Source of the DNA: Pedinophyceae sp. YPF-701
Lineage: Eukaryota; Chlorophyta; Pedinophyceae
Assembly (NCBI GenBank): GCA_916048055.1
Contig: CAJZHL010000031.1
Location: 1,542,738-1,606,737 of the forward strand
Reading direction: 5' to 3'
Length of the DNA stretch: 64,000 nucleotides
Positions 48,921 through 62,226 of this stretch are shown here, one piece after another. A program made the position numbers and the translations under genes. The notes under the pieces are model-generated. The model was not told where the DNA came from. It saw nothing but the letters and a program-made list of their open reading frames with translations, and did not search any database. Numbering within the stretch: the first letter of the stretch is position 1; every line of letters begins with the position of its first letter.

Positions 48921-51900
48921 ATGACAGCCGCCTCTACGTCGAAGCGGTCGCGCGGCATGCTCTCGACGGGACAGGACCACGAGGGCTTGAGTGCTGGGTG
49001 CGTCCCCCGCCTCCGCCTCGCGCCGCGGCCTTTCTCGCACGTCTTGCGCACACATAGCGATTCGAGACAGCAGACATGCGCGCAGGCTGCACGAAACGTG
49101 GTTGTTGCGCCCGCAGTGCTCACGCCGCGCCCCCACCTCTCACCCGCAGCGTGTCGCCCGTCAAGTACCTCAACGCGTCGATGAACCGCGCGATGGACCC
49201 GAACGACTCCTGGATGACGCACCCCAGCAGCGTGGAGCTCCGCACCGCCCAGACCATCGAGGGTGCGCCCCGCCACCCCTCTAACCCCCTCCCGCCACGC
49301 GCACATGCATCACGATGTTCCCGACCCCCCCCCGCGCACACACCGCCGGTCGCAGGCGTGATCAAGGCCGGCTTCCTCGAGAAGCGCCGGCAGAAGGCGA
49401 GCCCGCACGGCGAGTGGCAGCGGCGGTACTTTTTCCTCCTCCCCGACCGGCTGTGCTACGCGCGCGAGCCCGACCCCCCCCCGGGGTCCCGCCTCAAGTA
49501 CCTCCCGCTGGACAAGTTCCCGATCCGCCCGCTCCCGCGCCAGTACAAGCCGCAGCCCGCGGTCACGCTCCTCGAGCGCCGGCTCGTCCCGGGCGCGTGG
49601 GAGCTGCACCCGACCAAGGCGGCCTTCTCGCTGACGTGCGGCGTGCACACGTACTTCCTGATGGCCGAGAGCGACGCGGAGGCGCAGGCGTGGGTGCAGG
49701 CGATCGGGGAGGCGTGGATCAAGTGCGTGAAGCACTCGCTGCGGCACACGGAGGGGCGCGGGGAGGGGTGGATGAGCATGGTGGTGCCGCAGGACGACGG
49801 GGCGGCGGAGCGGTTCCGCGAGCAGCTCGAGGACGAGCAGCGGCGGCGGGCGGAGGCCGAGCGCGCGGCGGAGGAGGCGCGCCGGGACGCGGAGGCTGCG
49901 GCGCGGCGCGCGGCCGAGGCGGAGCAGCGGCAGCGGGAGCAGCAGCGCGCGCCGGCGGCACCCGCGGAGCCGCAGGTGGTGGAGGTGGTGCGCGAGGTGA
50001 TCAAGGAGGTGCCCGCGGCGCCGCCGGAGACGTTCCCGTACCGCGTGTCGATCCGGACGGGGCGGCACGAGGACGCGGGGTTCAGCGGGCCGGCCGAGCT
50101 GGCGCTGGTGGGCGATGCGGGCGCCAGCGAGTGGCACCGCGTCGACGGGCCGTTCCAGCGCGGGTGCGCGGCGAGCGAGAAGCTCGTGGAGCCGCGGCAC
50201 CTCGGCAAGCTGCGCGAGCTCGCGCTCGAGCGCGGCCGCGGCGCGGGCGGCGGCGGGTGGCAGCTCGAGCGCGTCACGGTGTGGGACGTCAAGCACAACG
50301 AGAAGTTCGTGTTCGAGGGGCCGTTCTGGCTGCGGCCCCCGCGTGACGGCGAGGAGCGCGCGCAGCTGCGGATCAACCCCGGCGCGCGCGGCGCCGCCGC
50401 GGACCGCCCCGCGACGACGTACGAGCTGGCGGTGCAGACGGGCGACGAGCAGGGCGCCGGGACGGACGCGGACGTGCACGCCGAGCTCGAGGGCGACGCG
50501 GGGAAGACGGGGTGGTTCCGGCTGCCCGCGCGGCCGCACCAGCTGCAGCGCAGCGGCCGCGACGTGTTCACCGTCCCCGACGTGCCGAGCGCGGGCGACC
50601 TGACGCACCTGAACCTGGAGGTCGGCGGCATCGGACGGGACCTGACGTGGCGGCCGAAGCAGGTCGACGTGACGGACAAGGCGACCGGGCGGACGTACAC
50701 GTTCCGGCCGGACAGGTGGCTGGACGGGGGCGACGCCGACGAGGCGCGCGGGCGGTTCCCCCTCGCGGACGGGGCGGGCGCGGAGGACCCCCTGAGCGAC
50801 TACGTGTTCACCGTGTGCACGGGCGGCGCGCAGGGCGCGGGCACGCAGGCCGACGTGTGCGTGGTGATGCGCGACGTCGACGGCCACGAGGCCGAGCCCG
50901 CGGTGCTGGACGAGCGCGGCAAGGAGTTCAAGCGCGGGTCGGAGCACGCCTTCGCGCGCCGCTGCCGGCGCCTCGGCGAGCTGCGGGAGATCGACGTGTC
51001 GCTGCGCGCGCTCCCCGGGCAGGACGGCCCCACGTGGTTCCTGGAACGAATCCTCATCGAACACAAGGCGCTCGGACGGACGTATCTGTTCCCGTGCGGG
51101 GACTGGATCGACCGGAGCTGCGGGATGATGCGGCGGCTCCCGGCGAAGGACCCCGGCGCGGCGGGCGCCGGGCGCGGGCGGTACGACATCACGGTGACCA
51201 CGGGCGACGTGCACGGCGCGGGGACGGACGGCGACGTGCGCGTGGAGTTCGCGGCCGCGGACGGCGTCGCGGGCCCGTTCCTGCTCGACGATCCCGGCGC
51301 GTCGTTCGACCGCGGGACCAGCCGGGCGTTCGAGAGGGAGGGGGCGGCGGTGGGGGACCTGACGCACTGCACGGTCGAGCTGCTCCTGCCCGCGGGGTCG
51401 TCCAAGGTGAGACGGTGGGAGCGCCGTGATGCGCCCCAGGCGGCCACGTCCCGGCTCGGAGAACTCGCTTGGTCCTTTGTTTTCCCTTGCCATTTGTGTT
51501 TTGTTATTATCCTGAGCTGACCAGCGTGCCTCCCTCCCAGTGCCGCGTCCCCGCAGCCGTGGTATTTGGACAAGGTCGAGGTGCGCCACCACGCGCGGGA
51601 CCGCACGTACGTGTTCCCGTGCAACGGGTGGATCGGCCCCAACAACGACTTCCGCATGCGGCTCTCGGCGGGCGACGGCGACGGGCCGCGGGGCGCGGCG
51701 CTGGCCGAGTACGTCGTCGCGGTCGACACCGCGGACGTCCGCGGCGCGGAGACGGACGCGTCGGTCTTCCTGGTGCTCGCTGGCGCGGACGGCAGCACGC
51801 GCCCCATGGAGCTCGCCCATGCGACGCCCCACGCGCGCGCGCCGTTCCGGCGCGGCGAGCAGGACGTGTTCCGGGTCCGCGGCGAGGCGGTGGGGCGCAT

Positions 51901-54900
51901 GGCGTCCGCGACGCTGTCGGTGGACGGCCGCGGCGCGAACCCGAACTGGTGCGTGGACCGCATGCACGTGCGGGAGAACGTGGACGACCAGGAGGTGGAC
52001 GCGGCGTGGTTCCTGTTCGAGAACCAGTGGCTCGGCCCCGCGCATCCGCTCCGCGAGCGCACCGTCGACGCGCGCCGCGCGCCCCCGCCGGAGCCCACGA
52101 CCTACCGCCTGCGCGTGGTCACCGCGGACGAGCGCTTCGCCGGGACGGACGCCGACATCTCCGCGGACATCCAGGGCGAGCACGGCAGCAGCGGCTTCCG
52201 CCCGCTCGTGAACGACTCGGGGAAGGACCTGTTCGAGCGCGGGTCGGTGGACGACTTTGTCATCGGCGACGTGCGGGACCTGGGGGAGCTGCACACGCTC
52301 GTGCTGCAGTCGAACGGCCGCGGCGTGGCGGCGGACTGGCTGTTCGAGCGCGCGGAGGTGACGCACGTGCCGTCGGGCCGGACGTGGCACTTCCCCGGGC
52401 CGCGCTGGATCGGGAGGAAGGGGGCGCTGGAGGCGCGGATCGCGGCGGGCGAGGCGCCGCGGGCGGTGGCGATGGTGGAGCGGGACGTGGTGCTGCACAC
52501 GTCGGCCGATCGCGGGTCCGGGACGACGTCGGCGCTGTGGGTGGCGGTCGAGGGCGCCGACGGGGCGCAGTCCGCGCGCGTGCGGCTCGAGGAGCGCCCG
52601 ACGGCGTTCAAGACGGGCGACCGCGACGAGTTCCGGATCTGGACGGAGGACGTCGGCCCCGTGCAGGCGCTCTGGGTCGGCCTCGTCGAGGGCACGGGCA
52701 ACATGGAGTGGCTGTGCGCGTACGGGGAGCTGCGGAGCGCCGGCGAGGGCGACTTCACGCAGTTCCCGTGCGGGCAGTGGCTCTCGCGGACGCGCGGCGA
52801 CCGGCAGACGGCGCGCCGCCTCGTCCCCGGGCGCGTCAACGCCGGGAAGACCCACTACACGCTCGACGTGCACACGTCGGCGCTCCCGGGGGCCGGAACG
52901 TCGGGGCTGGTGTTCGCGGAGCTCGCGGGGGACCGCGGGCGCAGCGGCGAGCAGGAGCTCCTCCCGACCTCGGACGCGAAGCCGTTCCAGCCGGGCTCGG
53001 CGGACCGGGTGTTCATGTTGGGCGACGACGTGGGCGACATGCAGGAGCTGACCGTGCGGCTGCAGGGCGTGCCCGCGGACCCGCGCCCGGAGTGGCACCT
53101 CTCGCACGTGCGCGCGGAGCACGGCACCAGTGGCCAGGAGCGCTGGTTCGTGTTCCAGCGGTGGCTGTCGGACCGCACGGGGCTCGTGGCGACGGCGCGC
53201 CCCTCTGCGGGCCCGCCCGCGGAGCCGAAGGTGCCGGAGCTGCCGGAGTACGACGCGTGGGTGTTCACCGCGCCGGGGCACAACTCGGGGATGGACGGGC
53301 AGGCGGCGCTGACGCTGGTGGGCGCGGCGGGGGCGCGCGGGGGGCCGCACCCGCTCATCCCGGACCCCGGCGCGCCGCAGCCGTTCGGCGCCGGGCAGGC
53401 CGACCACTTCCGGTTCAAGCAGGAGCGCCTCGGCGAGCTGGACGCCGTCGAGCTGCACGCCACGTTCGGTGCGTGCCGGTCGCGCTCCGAAACGCATCGG
53501 CTGCTACGCTTGCTTGTTTCGCGTCGACCGACGCATGCTCACTTCCTCTCTCGTCGCATCCTCCCGCTGGCCGCCGCGCAGGTCGCATCCCGAGCTGGTG
53601 CGTGTCGAAGGTCGTGGTGCGCGACCCGGACGGAACGGAGACGACGTTTGTACCCGAGGCCGGCGGCCCCGTGTGGCTCACGAAGGACGTGCCGGGCCGG
53701 ACGCTCCGACGGTTCGCGAACAAGGTGCGCACCTCCGCGATCTGCGCGACGCGCACCGGCGTGGTGCTCGCACGCGCACGCGAGCTGCCCCCCTGTGCTG
53801 CCCGCTTGGTGGCTCACCGCGATGAGCGACGCCCGCCGCCCCGCAGGTGTACGAGATGGAGACGACCACGGGCGAGCGCACGCGCGCGGGCCCGACGCAG
53901 CTCACCGTCAGCGTCGCGGGCACGCACGGCACCATCCCTGAGCACATCGTCGTCGACCACACCATGGACCCGTTGCCGCACTTCCGCGCGGGACAGCCGT
54001 TCGAGTGCGAGCTCGACGCGCCCGAGGAGCCGGGGGACCTGCGGGACCTCACGCTCAAGGTCGGGGGCCGCGGCACCGAGTGGCATCTCAACACCATCAC
54101 GCTCAAGGACAGGCTGACGGGGCAGAAGTGGTACTTCCCGTACAACGACGTGATATTCATACCGCTGGACGCCCCCGAGGACACGAAGACCGTTGCTATC
54201 CGCGCCCAGGCGAAGCCGCTCCCGCCGCTCCCGCGCCGCGAGACGCCACCGCCGCCGCAGCGCAGGGAGACGCCGCCGCCGCCGCCCGAGCCCGAGATCG
54301 CGCCCGCGCCCGCGCCCCCCGGAATGGTGCGCCGCGCATCACGCACCTCGCGATCGCCCGGTGCTCCCGTCCCGCGCGCCCGGAGGCGCCAACGTCGAAG
54401 GAACCATCGTGCGGCTTTGCTTGCAGGACGAGAGCACGGGCCCGCAGGTGTGCGACTACAAGATCGACGTGGTGACGGGCATGGACCCCGACGTGCGGCA
54501 GGACGTCGCGCAGCTGTGCAAGGTCCGGGTCTTCGGCGAGGAAAAGAGCTCGGAGTGGTGCGCTGCCCCCGGTCGCCACGCACCGCACCGCACCGCGGCC
54601 GCCCTGTCTGCGCTGGGCCCCGTGCGACGACGCGCCCCGCCGCCGGCGTCTCCGCTCCCCGCAGGATCGAGCTGTCGCAGCGCACGTGCACGAACCCGAA
54701 GGTGCACGGCCTGCTGTTCATGCCGGACGCGCGGGACGAGTTCGCCGCGCGCGACCGCGACCTGGGCCAGATGGTGGCGCTGGAGCTGGAGATGGACAAC
54801 GGGCGCCGGGGGGTGCGGTGGCTGCTGCGGGAGATGGTCGTTACCAACGCGACGACCGGCGCCGTCGCGCGCTTCCCGTGCGAGGCGGTGCTGCGCGCCG

Positions 54901-55733
54901 ACAAGGGCGCGCCGCTCTCGCACCGCCTGGGCGTGGAGCCCGGGGTGATCGACGAGGCGCCGTCGCCGCGGGCGTCGTCGTCCGGCGGCGGGTCGCACGA
55001 CGAGGGCTTCCTGCGCGGCCGCAGGGGCCCCCCGGGGTACCGCGTCACCTTCTACACCTCCAAGAAGGCCTTCGCGGGAACGAGCGCGCAGGTGCACTTC
55101 GAGCTGCTCGGGGACGCGGGGAGCTCCGGGCTGGTGTTCCCGCCCGCGCGGAAGAAGTCGTTCAAGCGCGGCAAGGTGCGCGTGCGCGTGCGTGCGTGTG
55201 TCGTGTCGTGTCGCGCGTGTTGTGCGGTGTTGGGCGTGGGCGCTGACGGCGTGCCGGTCGCCGCGCCCGCCGCAGGTGGACACGTTCGAGTACCCGGCGA
55301 TGGAGTACCTCGGCAAGATCCGGCAGCTGCGTCTCGGGCACAACGGCAAGGGGCCGCGCCCAGGTGCGCCCACACACCACGCCGCCGCGCCGCCCCCGCC
55401 ACGCCGCGCCGCGCCCCCGCGCGACCCGCACCGCCCCTGCCCCGCCCTCCTCCCGCAGGCTGGCACGTGGCGCTGGTCGAGGTCGTGCACATTCCGACGG
55501 GGAGGAAGTTCCGCTTCCAGCCCGCGAGCGCGTGGATCAAAAAGGCGACGAACAACCAGCTGTTCGTGTCGGCCGTGGACCCGAAGACGGGGCGCGCGCC
55601 GGTGGGGCCGCAGATCCTGCAGACGCAGACGATCGCGGCCATGCCGTCGTCGCACGGCGGGACGCAGCACGGCGGCGCGGCCAGCCGGCCGGGGACGCCG
55701 CCGAGGGGGTCCGCGCCCGGGGGCCTGCGGTGA
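48921..55733 (+). CDS. PH-domain plus multi-PLAT (LOXHD1-like) giant protein
   Basis: Ten exons join in phase into 1,926 residues: 48921-48997, 49150-49262, 49356-51406, 51557-53468, 53582-53724, 53847-54326, 54427-54557, 54665-55175, 55276-55363 and 55459-55733. After a short leader a PH domain begins at about residue 64 (VIKAGFLEKRRQ, WQRRYFFLLPDRLCYA) and ends with AEAQAWVQAIGEAW. An Arg/Glu/Ala coiled coil follows (QLEDEQRRRAEAERAAEEAR). Then come about eleven PLAT/LH2 repeats, recognisable by starts such as YELAVQTGDEQGAGTDADV, YDITVTTGDVHGAGTDGDV and YRLRVVTADERFAGTDADI, and ends such as FPCGDWID. The later ones are diverged and separated by Pro-rich linkers. PLAT domains bind lipids or membrane proteins. 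Tandem PLAT arrays are the hallmark of LOXHD1 of hair-cell stereocilia and of algal flagellar proteins; the N-terminal PH domain is unusual. Function is unknown. Confidence 0.9.
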
Positions 55734-56856
55734 CGGGGCGCGGCGCAACGGGCTGTGAGCGAGCTGGAGAACGCGCCGGTGCGCGGGGGGGGCGCTCCCG
55801 GGCCCGGCGGTGCGCGGCGGCCAGGGGCACCTAGTGAGAGAAACGACCTTCCGGGGCTCGGGATGCGCGCACCGAGAGCGACGTGCAGACAGAGATCCCG
55901 CCGATGCGGTAGACGATGAGCCTGCAGGCGGCGCGCCGCGCCGTGCGGCCCCCGCGTCGACCGCCGCGTGGCAGAGGGAGTTGGTGCCGCAGCAGCCACG
56001 TCCACCGTCGCGCGAACGCCGCCGCGGGCCCAGGAGCGCCGCAGTCCGCCGCGCGCCGTCCCTGCCCGAGCGCTCGCCGTCCGTTGGGGACGTTATGGCG
56101 CGCGAAAAAGCGTCGGCGGAGGCCGGGCGGCGCAGCCCGCCTGAGCGCGGGTGCGTGGCAACGGACCGGCGGAGTGCGCGCCGCACGCCGCGCGGGGGGC
56201 GCCGTTGCCGGCCCGGCTGCCGTGTCGCGGCACAGGACGAGCCGCTGGCGACCCGACCTTGCTGTGCGCCGCGCCAGGTGCCCCGCACCCGGAGCTGTTG
56301 CAGTGGCTATACAAGCTGCGCTGCGAGGGAGCGGGCAACAACGGCGCGCATTCCCCGCCCCTGCGACCCGGCTCGCGGCCCGCGGGCGTGACTGTCTGAG
56401 TTGTGGAGGAGATGCACCCGCAGGGGGCGTGAGGGGCTCCCGCGGGACGGCCTTCGCGGTCACTAGCAGCTCGCACGACGTGCCCGCGAGCCACGGCTGC
56501 TCGTGTGGAGCGCTCCGCGCGCCGCGACGCCCGCGATCGCAAGGTGAGCACTCGGGCGTCCGGCCCCTCGCGCGGGGCGGGGGCTGCGCGGCGAGACGAG
56601 CGGGCGGGAGCTTGCATTCGGTCGCGCCCGTGTTGGCCCTCGTCCGCGCCGCGCGAGCGCCGCACGCGGGCGGGCTGCGCTCCCCGTCGCGCGAGGAATG
56701 CATTGCAGCGGTTTCGCCGGGCCGGCGCGCGTCGCGCGGGCGTGCCGGCCTCGACGCGGAGAGCATGCTCCTCGGTGCCCGCTCCCAGGGCTCCGCAGAC
56801 GCGTGTCTTGCCGACCGCCTGCAGGCACACGCCCGCTCTGAGGTAATTGGGCGAGG
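55734..56856. other. intergenic region
   Basis: 1.1 kb between two plus-strand genes, without a supportable exon, repeat or RNA. Confidence 0.45.
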
Positions 56857-59800
56857 ATGAAGCGTCACCGCACGTCGGGAGGCGGCATAGGGCCGTCGTC
56901 GCCCTTCGTTCCGGAGCACATCAAGCGGTGAGCCCCGCGCGTCGCGCTGCCCCGATATCTCCCGCGGAACGGGCCCGCAGGGAAATGCACCCGCGTCGGG
57001 CTCGCGGCCGGGCGCACGCCCGCGGCGTCCTCGCCCGCGGGCCCCGCGCTCGAGCCCCCTCTCCGTTTGCTTGCGACACCGCCGCGCGCCCCCCCTGCGG
57101 GCCAGCCACGCCGCATCCGCGCCCCCCGACGCCCATGCCTCCCCCAGGCCGCGCGCCACGGCCCGCCCCCCGGCCCTGAGCGCCGGCCCCGCCCCCTCGC
57201 GCGCGCCCTCGCTCGTTTCCGCACACCACCGCACCGCGGCCGGGGCCCACCGCGCCGATGCGGGCCCGCCCGCGCGGCCCGCGCGACGCCCCGCCCGCAC
57301 CCCCGCCGAGCCCGCCCCGCCCCGCCGCTCCCGCCGCCCCCCGCAGGCCGGCGCGGCTCACCGGGGAGAGCCTGCGCCTCAGCCTCGAGGTGCCGTCCGC
57401 GCTGGACGCCGCGGGGAGCGCGCCGTTCGGGCGCAAGGTGGTCAGCGAGATCGACGACTCCGGGACCGTCCCGCACAGCGCCAAGGGGCCGTCCCCGTCG
57501 CGCCCGTTCCCGGGGTTCGGGGGCGACCTCCCCTCGGCGCGTGTCGAGCCCGCAGGTGCGTGGCGGGCCGCCCGGACGTGGCCGGGAACGCGCCCGCCCG
57601 CGCGCCCCGCGCCGCCGCACGAGGCCCCGCGCGCCCCGCCGGCGCCCGCCGCGCTCGCCCCGCCCCGCCCCCCCGCCGAAACCGCGCCGCGCGGCCCGCC
57701 CCACCGCGCCGCGCCGCGCCCCCGCCCCGCAGGCGCCCCCGCCCCGGCGTTCGCGTTCAACGGCAAGTTCGCGTCTCGCACGCCCGCGCGGGAGCTCACC
57801 ATCTCGCCCCACGACGGCACGGTGCCCTTTGGCTCCCCCCTCGACTACCTCACGCCCACGGGGGACCCGTCGCCCGCCTGCGCAGGTGCGCGCCCGCCCG
57901 CCCGCGCACGCACGCGCCACCACGCGCCGCTCGCCCCGCGCCGTGTCCCGACGTCAGCGCTCGTGCTGTTGGTGCAGGACTCGGTGCGCGGAAGCGCGCG
58001 CCGCTGGTGAGCGCGGAGAACCACCAGCCCGGGCGGCTCGTCGCGACGTCGTCCGACGCCGCGCGCGCGGACGCGGAGACGCGCCGGCGCATCAAGTGGA
58101 CGGGGTGGCAGGCCGGGGACGTGCCCGAGGCCGGCGCCGAGCCCGTCGTCGCCGAGGGGCCGCTGCCGCCCACGGTGCGGTCGCGCGTGCTCGCGGAGCG
58201 CACCGCGCGCTGCTCGGACCCGCTCGCGCTCGGTGGCGGCGCGTCCGCGGCCGCCCTGCTGGCCGCCAAGGCGGTGCCGCGCACCCCCGGGGGGCTCGCC
58301 GGCGCGGTGCCGACGTCGCGGTTCTCGGGGCAGCGCGTGGACTCCGGCACGGCGGCGAACCTCGCGCAGGCGATGGCGAACCTCGAGGCCGGGTCGTGCG
58401 GCGACCGGGACGCGTCGCGCGCGACGGGGGCGCAGCACGCGCCCGACACGGACGGCGACGCCCCCATGCTGCTCGCCGAGGGGGAAGCCGAGTCGCCGGA
58501 GCGCCCCGACGCGATCCTCGCGCCGGGCCCCGCGGACGCGCACCTCGCGCGGCACCGCACGACGTCGGGGTGCCAGTCCGCGCACCAGCCGGGCGGGGGG
58601 GTGATTGGTGCGGGCGTGGGCGTGGGCGTGGGCGTGGGCATGTGCGTGGGCGACCCCGACGGCATGGTGTGCGACGGGGACGTGGGGGAGCCGGGGCGGT
58701 GCGCGGACGCGTCGGCGCACGAGCCGGGGCGCGTGGCGTCGAGCTCGATGACGGAGACGAGCCCGGAGAAGCCGGAGACCCCCCGGGGGGTGTTCTCTCT
58801 GCACGCCTTCCCGCGGTGGACGCCCGCACGGCTGCGCCGCAGCAGCAACCACTTCCTCTCCCCGGGCGCGGTCCTGCACGCGCGCACGCCCTCCATGGGC
58901 GCCGCGTCCGACGAGGGCTCGGACGGCTTCCGCATCAACCGCTCGAGGCAGTACGAGCGCGACGGCGTGAGCCCCAGCCCGCTGGCGGCGGTCACGCCGG
59001 GGTCCGGGTCCGGCGCGCCGCTGCAGCGCGCGGGGTCCACGCCGTCGCCCATGGACCTGATCCGGCGCGCCGCGCGGCGCCACAGCGTGGGCTCGATGGA
59101 CGACTCCCCCGCGCTGCCCGCGGACTCGGTGGGCACGGTGGGGACGGCGGAGCGCGCGTGCGCGGGGGCGGCGCGGCGGCGGGCGGCGCGGAAGAAGGGC
59201 GCGGGCCTCGACGACGAGCTGAGCGAGGCCGAGCGCGCGCGGCTGTTCCAGGAGCTCGTCGCGCACCGGCAGCAGCAGGCGGCGGCGGCGCCGGCGTCCA
59301 CGGTGGTGACGGGCCCCTCGGCGGCGCCCATCGCCGTGCCGGACGACTTCCGGAGCCCCGAGCCGGCGCCGCTGATGTGCCGCGTGCCGCAGAGCCAGAT
59401 CCGGCCGTCGGACGGGCGCATCGCGCGGCAGGTGGCGGGGCGCGCCAAGCGGCTGGTCATCATCCGCCACGGGGAGAGCGAGTACAACCACGCCATCAAC
59501 CACAGCCGCGAGTGGGCCGACCCCATCATGTTCGACCCGGACCTCACCGACCGGGGCCTCCAGCAGTGCGCCAAGCTCCGCGAAGAGCTCACCAAGGCAA
59601 GCACACCCACGTGCAGTTGCAGCCGCGCGTATCATACGTGATTACACGTGTCACAATCGTCCACACGCACGCGCTCGCATGCCCGGTGCTCCGCGCACGC
59701 ACGCACGCGCCCAATCGTGCTCACGTACCGCCGCGCCCGCCACCGCTGCAGGAGGCGGCGATCCCGCCCGACGCGCTGTGGGTGTGCTCGCCGCTCACGC

Positions 59801-61348
59801 GCGCGGTGCAGACCATGCTGCGCATCCTCGACGTGGTCCCGGAGTCCGCGGTGCCCAGGCGCACGCACCAGCCGTCGAACCAGCACGACCGCAACCGCGA
59901 GCCCCTGTACCCGGAGCCCTGCTGCGCCTGCCACCCGGCCAACGCGCAGGCCGACGCCGACATGCCCGACGCCGCGGACGCGGACGAGGTCGCGGACGCG
60001 GAGGAGGTCGCGCCGCCCGCGCAGCGACCTCCGCGGCCCCCGGGGAAGCCGCCTCTCGCCCGCATGAAGTCGCTGGGGCACTCGGCCCGGGGGTTGGGCG
60101 GGGGCAGCCACAGCGCGCGGGAGACGCCGCGCCCCGCGCGGTGCCTGAGCGCGCAGTGGAGCGCCAGCGAGGCCGCGGGCGCCCCCGCGACCACCACGTC
60201 GCACTGCGGCATGACGCCGATCTTCGCGGGCCTGCAGGTGAGCAAACGCACCCACGCGCACCGACGTGCATGCACTGGTCCCTGTCGGTGGCCGGTGCTG
60301 ACGGAGCGTGTGTGTGTATCCCGGCGCGCGTGCAGTTGCGGTCGAGCTCCGCGGGCGGCGACGAGGGCGCGCGGGACCACCGCACGGCGGACATGGACGC
60401 GGCGATCGACGACCCGTTCGAGCCGGACGCGTCGCGGCGGCCGTGGAGCGAGCACGCGGGCGAGATGAACTTCGAGAGCGCAACGAGCGCGCACGGCGCG
60501 GACGCCGCGCCACGAGGTGAGGCGCCCGCTCAGCGCTGTCGTGCCCCGACAGCGCTCGAACAAACAACCAACCGCCGAGCGCGAGCAAAGAACCGGCCCC
60601 GCGCACGGCCCCCGCTGCCCCGCAGAGCCGCAGCACGGCGCCGCGGAGTCGAGCGGGCAGGGGCGCTACGGGTGCCGCTGCGACTGCCAGTGCCACCGCG
60701 TGCACGCCGCGCTGCCCCGCGTGATGATCCTCCCGCAGATCTCGGAGCAGGTCCTCAGCACGGGCGACATCGGGCGGCCGCGCGACGTCCTCGAGCGCCT
60801 CTTCGCGTCGTGCCTCCCCGAGGAGTGCTTCGACCCCCTCGGCAACGCCCCCACCTGGTGGTTCAACCCCCAGGTGCGCCGCGCACCGCACACGACGCGA
60901 CCCACGCAGCACGCGCGCTGTCCGCGCCGCCCGACCCTCCTCCGCACCGCCCTGCGTCGTCAGCACCAACCCTTCCTTTCCCCCCCCCCTGCCCCTCGCA
61001 GCCCGTGAAGAAACCCAACCACGGGCTCCACGAGGAGTTCCACTCGGAGGAGTCGGCGGCGCACTGCCGGCAGCGGTGCGAGAACTTCCTGGCCTGGGCG
61101 CAGCAGCGCCCCGAGAAGGTGCGCCGCGACGCCCGCGACGTGCTGCCCGGCGTGCGTGGTGCGTGCTGCAGGTGGGGCGCGTTCGCCCGCAAGCGCGGCC
61201 CCGCCGACGGCGCCGCGTCTGTCCCGTGCCCGTGCAGGTCATCGTGGCGGTGGGCCACTCGACGTTCTGGAAGTGTTTCCAGTCGCGGGGCGGCGTGGCA
61301 AGCACGTGCTCCCTCACCAACTGCGAACTCATCAACCTCGCGATCTAA
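56857..61348 (+). CDS. large histidine-phosphatase (phosphoglycerate mutase-like) superfamily protein
   Basis: Nine exons join in phase into 1,064 residues: 56857-56927, 57347-57555, 57733-57885, 57978-59596, 59752-60237, 60336-60516, 60626-60873, 61002-61118 and 61238-61348. Residues 1 to about 630 are Ala/Ser/Pro-rich and probably disordered, with a GVGVGVGVG run. The catalytic domain starts with KRLVIIRHGESEYNHA (the phosphate-accepting His of the RHG motif). It continues with LTDRGLQQCAKLREEL, then VCSPLTRAVQT, and ends with VIVAVGHSTFWKCF, the second catalytic His. About 300 residues, including an acidic Ala/Asp run and a Cys cluster CRCDCQC, are inserted between SPLTRA and GHS. Substrate is not predictable. 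Intron 4 (59597-59751) starts with GC. The final residues are TNCELINLAI. Confidence 0.88.
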
Positions 61349-62226
61349 CCTCGCGGCCCAGGGCCGCCCGCGTTGTGAATGCATCGGATGCAGCTGGCGC
61401 GCGTCGCGGCCCTGTTCATGCCGCGAGCCCGCGCGCGAGCCGTCTGCCTGCCCTGGGCGCCCGTGACGTGCAATGACAGGGTGAGGTGCCGTCGGTGACG
61501 ACGAGGCGCACGCGGTGGCCTGCTCGTTGGGCTGCGACGTGCGGCTGGCGGGCCTGCAGCGCCGATGCTCGCCGGCCTCGGGCGCCGCTCCCGACGGAGC
61601 GGCTGTGCGGCGCGGGTGTGCACCAGGACGGTTTCGACGGCAGCGCTGGCGGGGGGGGGGCTGCTCGGCGGAGCAGGTCGGATCGGAGAGGTCGTGCGGG
61701 TGCGAGGGCGCTTGGCGGGGGGCGGACGGCGCCCGCGCTTGCAGCCCGCGTGGAGCGAGCGCCAGCGCGGCACGCGGGGCGGGGGCACGCTCGTGTGGCA
61801 TGCACACAAGGTGGTGGACGCGCTGCGAAGCTTGGACTGGTGTCTGACCGCCCGTGAGCGCCCGGGCCACGATGCATGCTCGGACCATCCACCTGTCTGC
61901 GCGACCGCCGCGTCGCGTGCCGTGCAGAGGGCATGTTTCATTCGACTGTCTGCGCACACGGCTCGTGCCCTCGCAGGGGGTGTTGGAGGCGCGCATGGCC
62001 GGGTCACGGGGCACAATGTCGCCGTCGCGGCCCAGTCCACGCTCCGATCCCCCGTGTGTGTTCCGCCTCCACTTGCCATGGCACCCCAGGCACGACGCCA
62101 GCGCGGCGACGCAGGGGCTCGTCTCGTTCGACGACAGCGCCCGGGGGAGCCTGAGCGCCCGCGGCCGCAACCACCGGAGCGCGGACGTGCGGGCGGCGGC
62201 GATCACGTAGAAGGGCGGCGCTGCAG
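61349..62226. other. intergenic or unresolved exons
   Basis: Probably includes upstream exons of the gene whose 3' exons follow. One fragment around 62108-62210 (GLVSFDDSARGSLSARGRNH) looks protein-like after a possible acceptor at 62107. It cannot be joined to the next exon with a normal-length intron, so it is left unassigned. Confidence 0.4.

Noticed and set aside
49310-53497. 1,395-codon open frame on the minus strand
   Set aside because: It is antisense to the PH-PLAT exons, Arg/Ala/Pro/His-rich and without motifs. It results from strong G/C bias at third positions on the coding strand.
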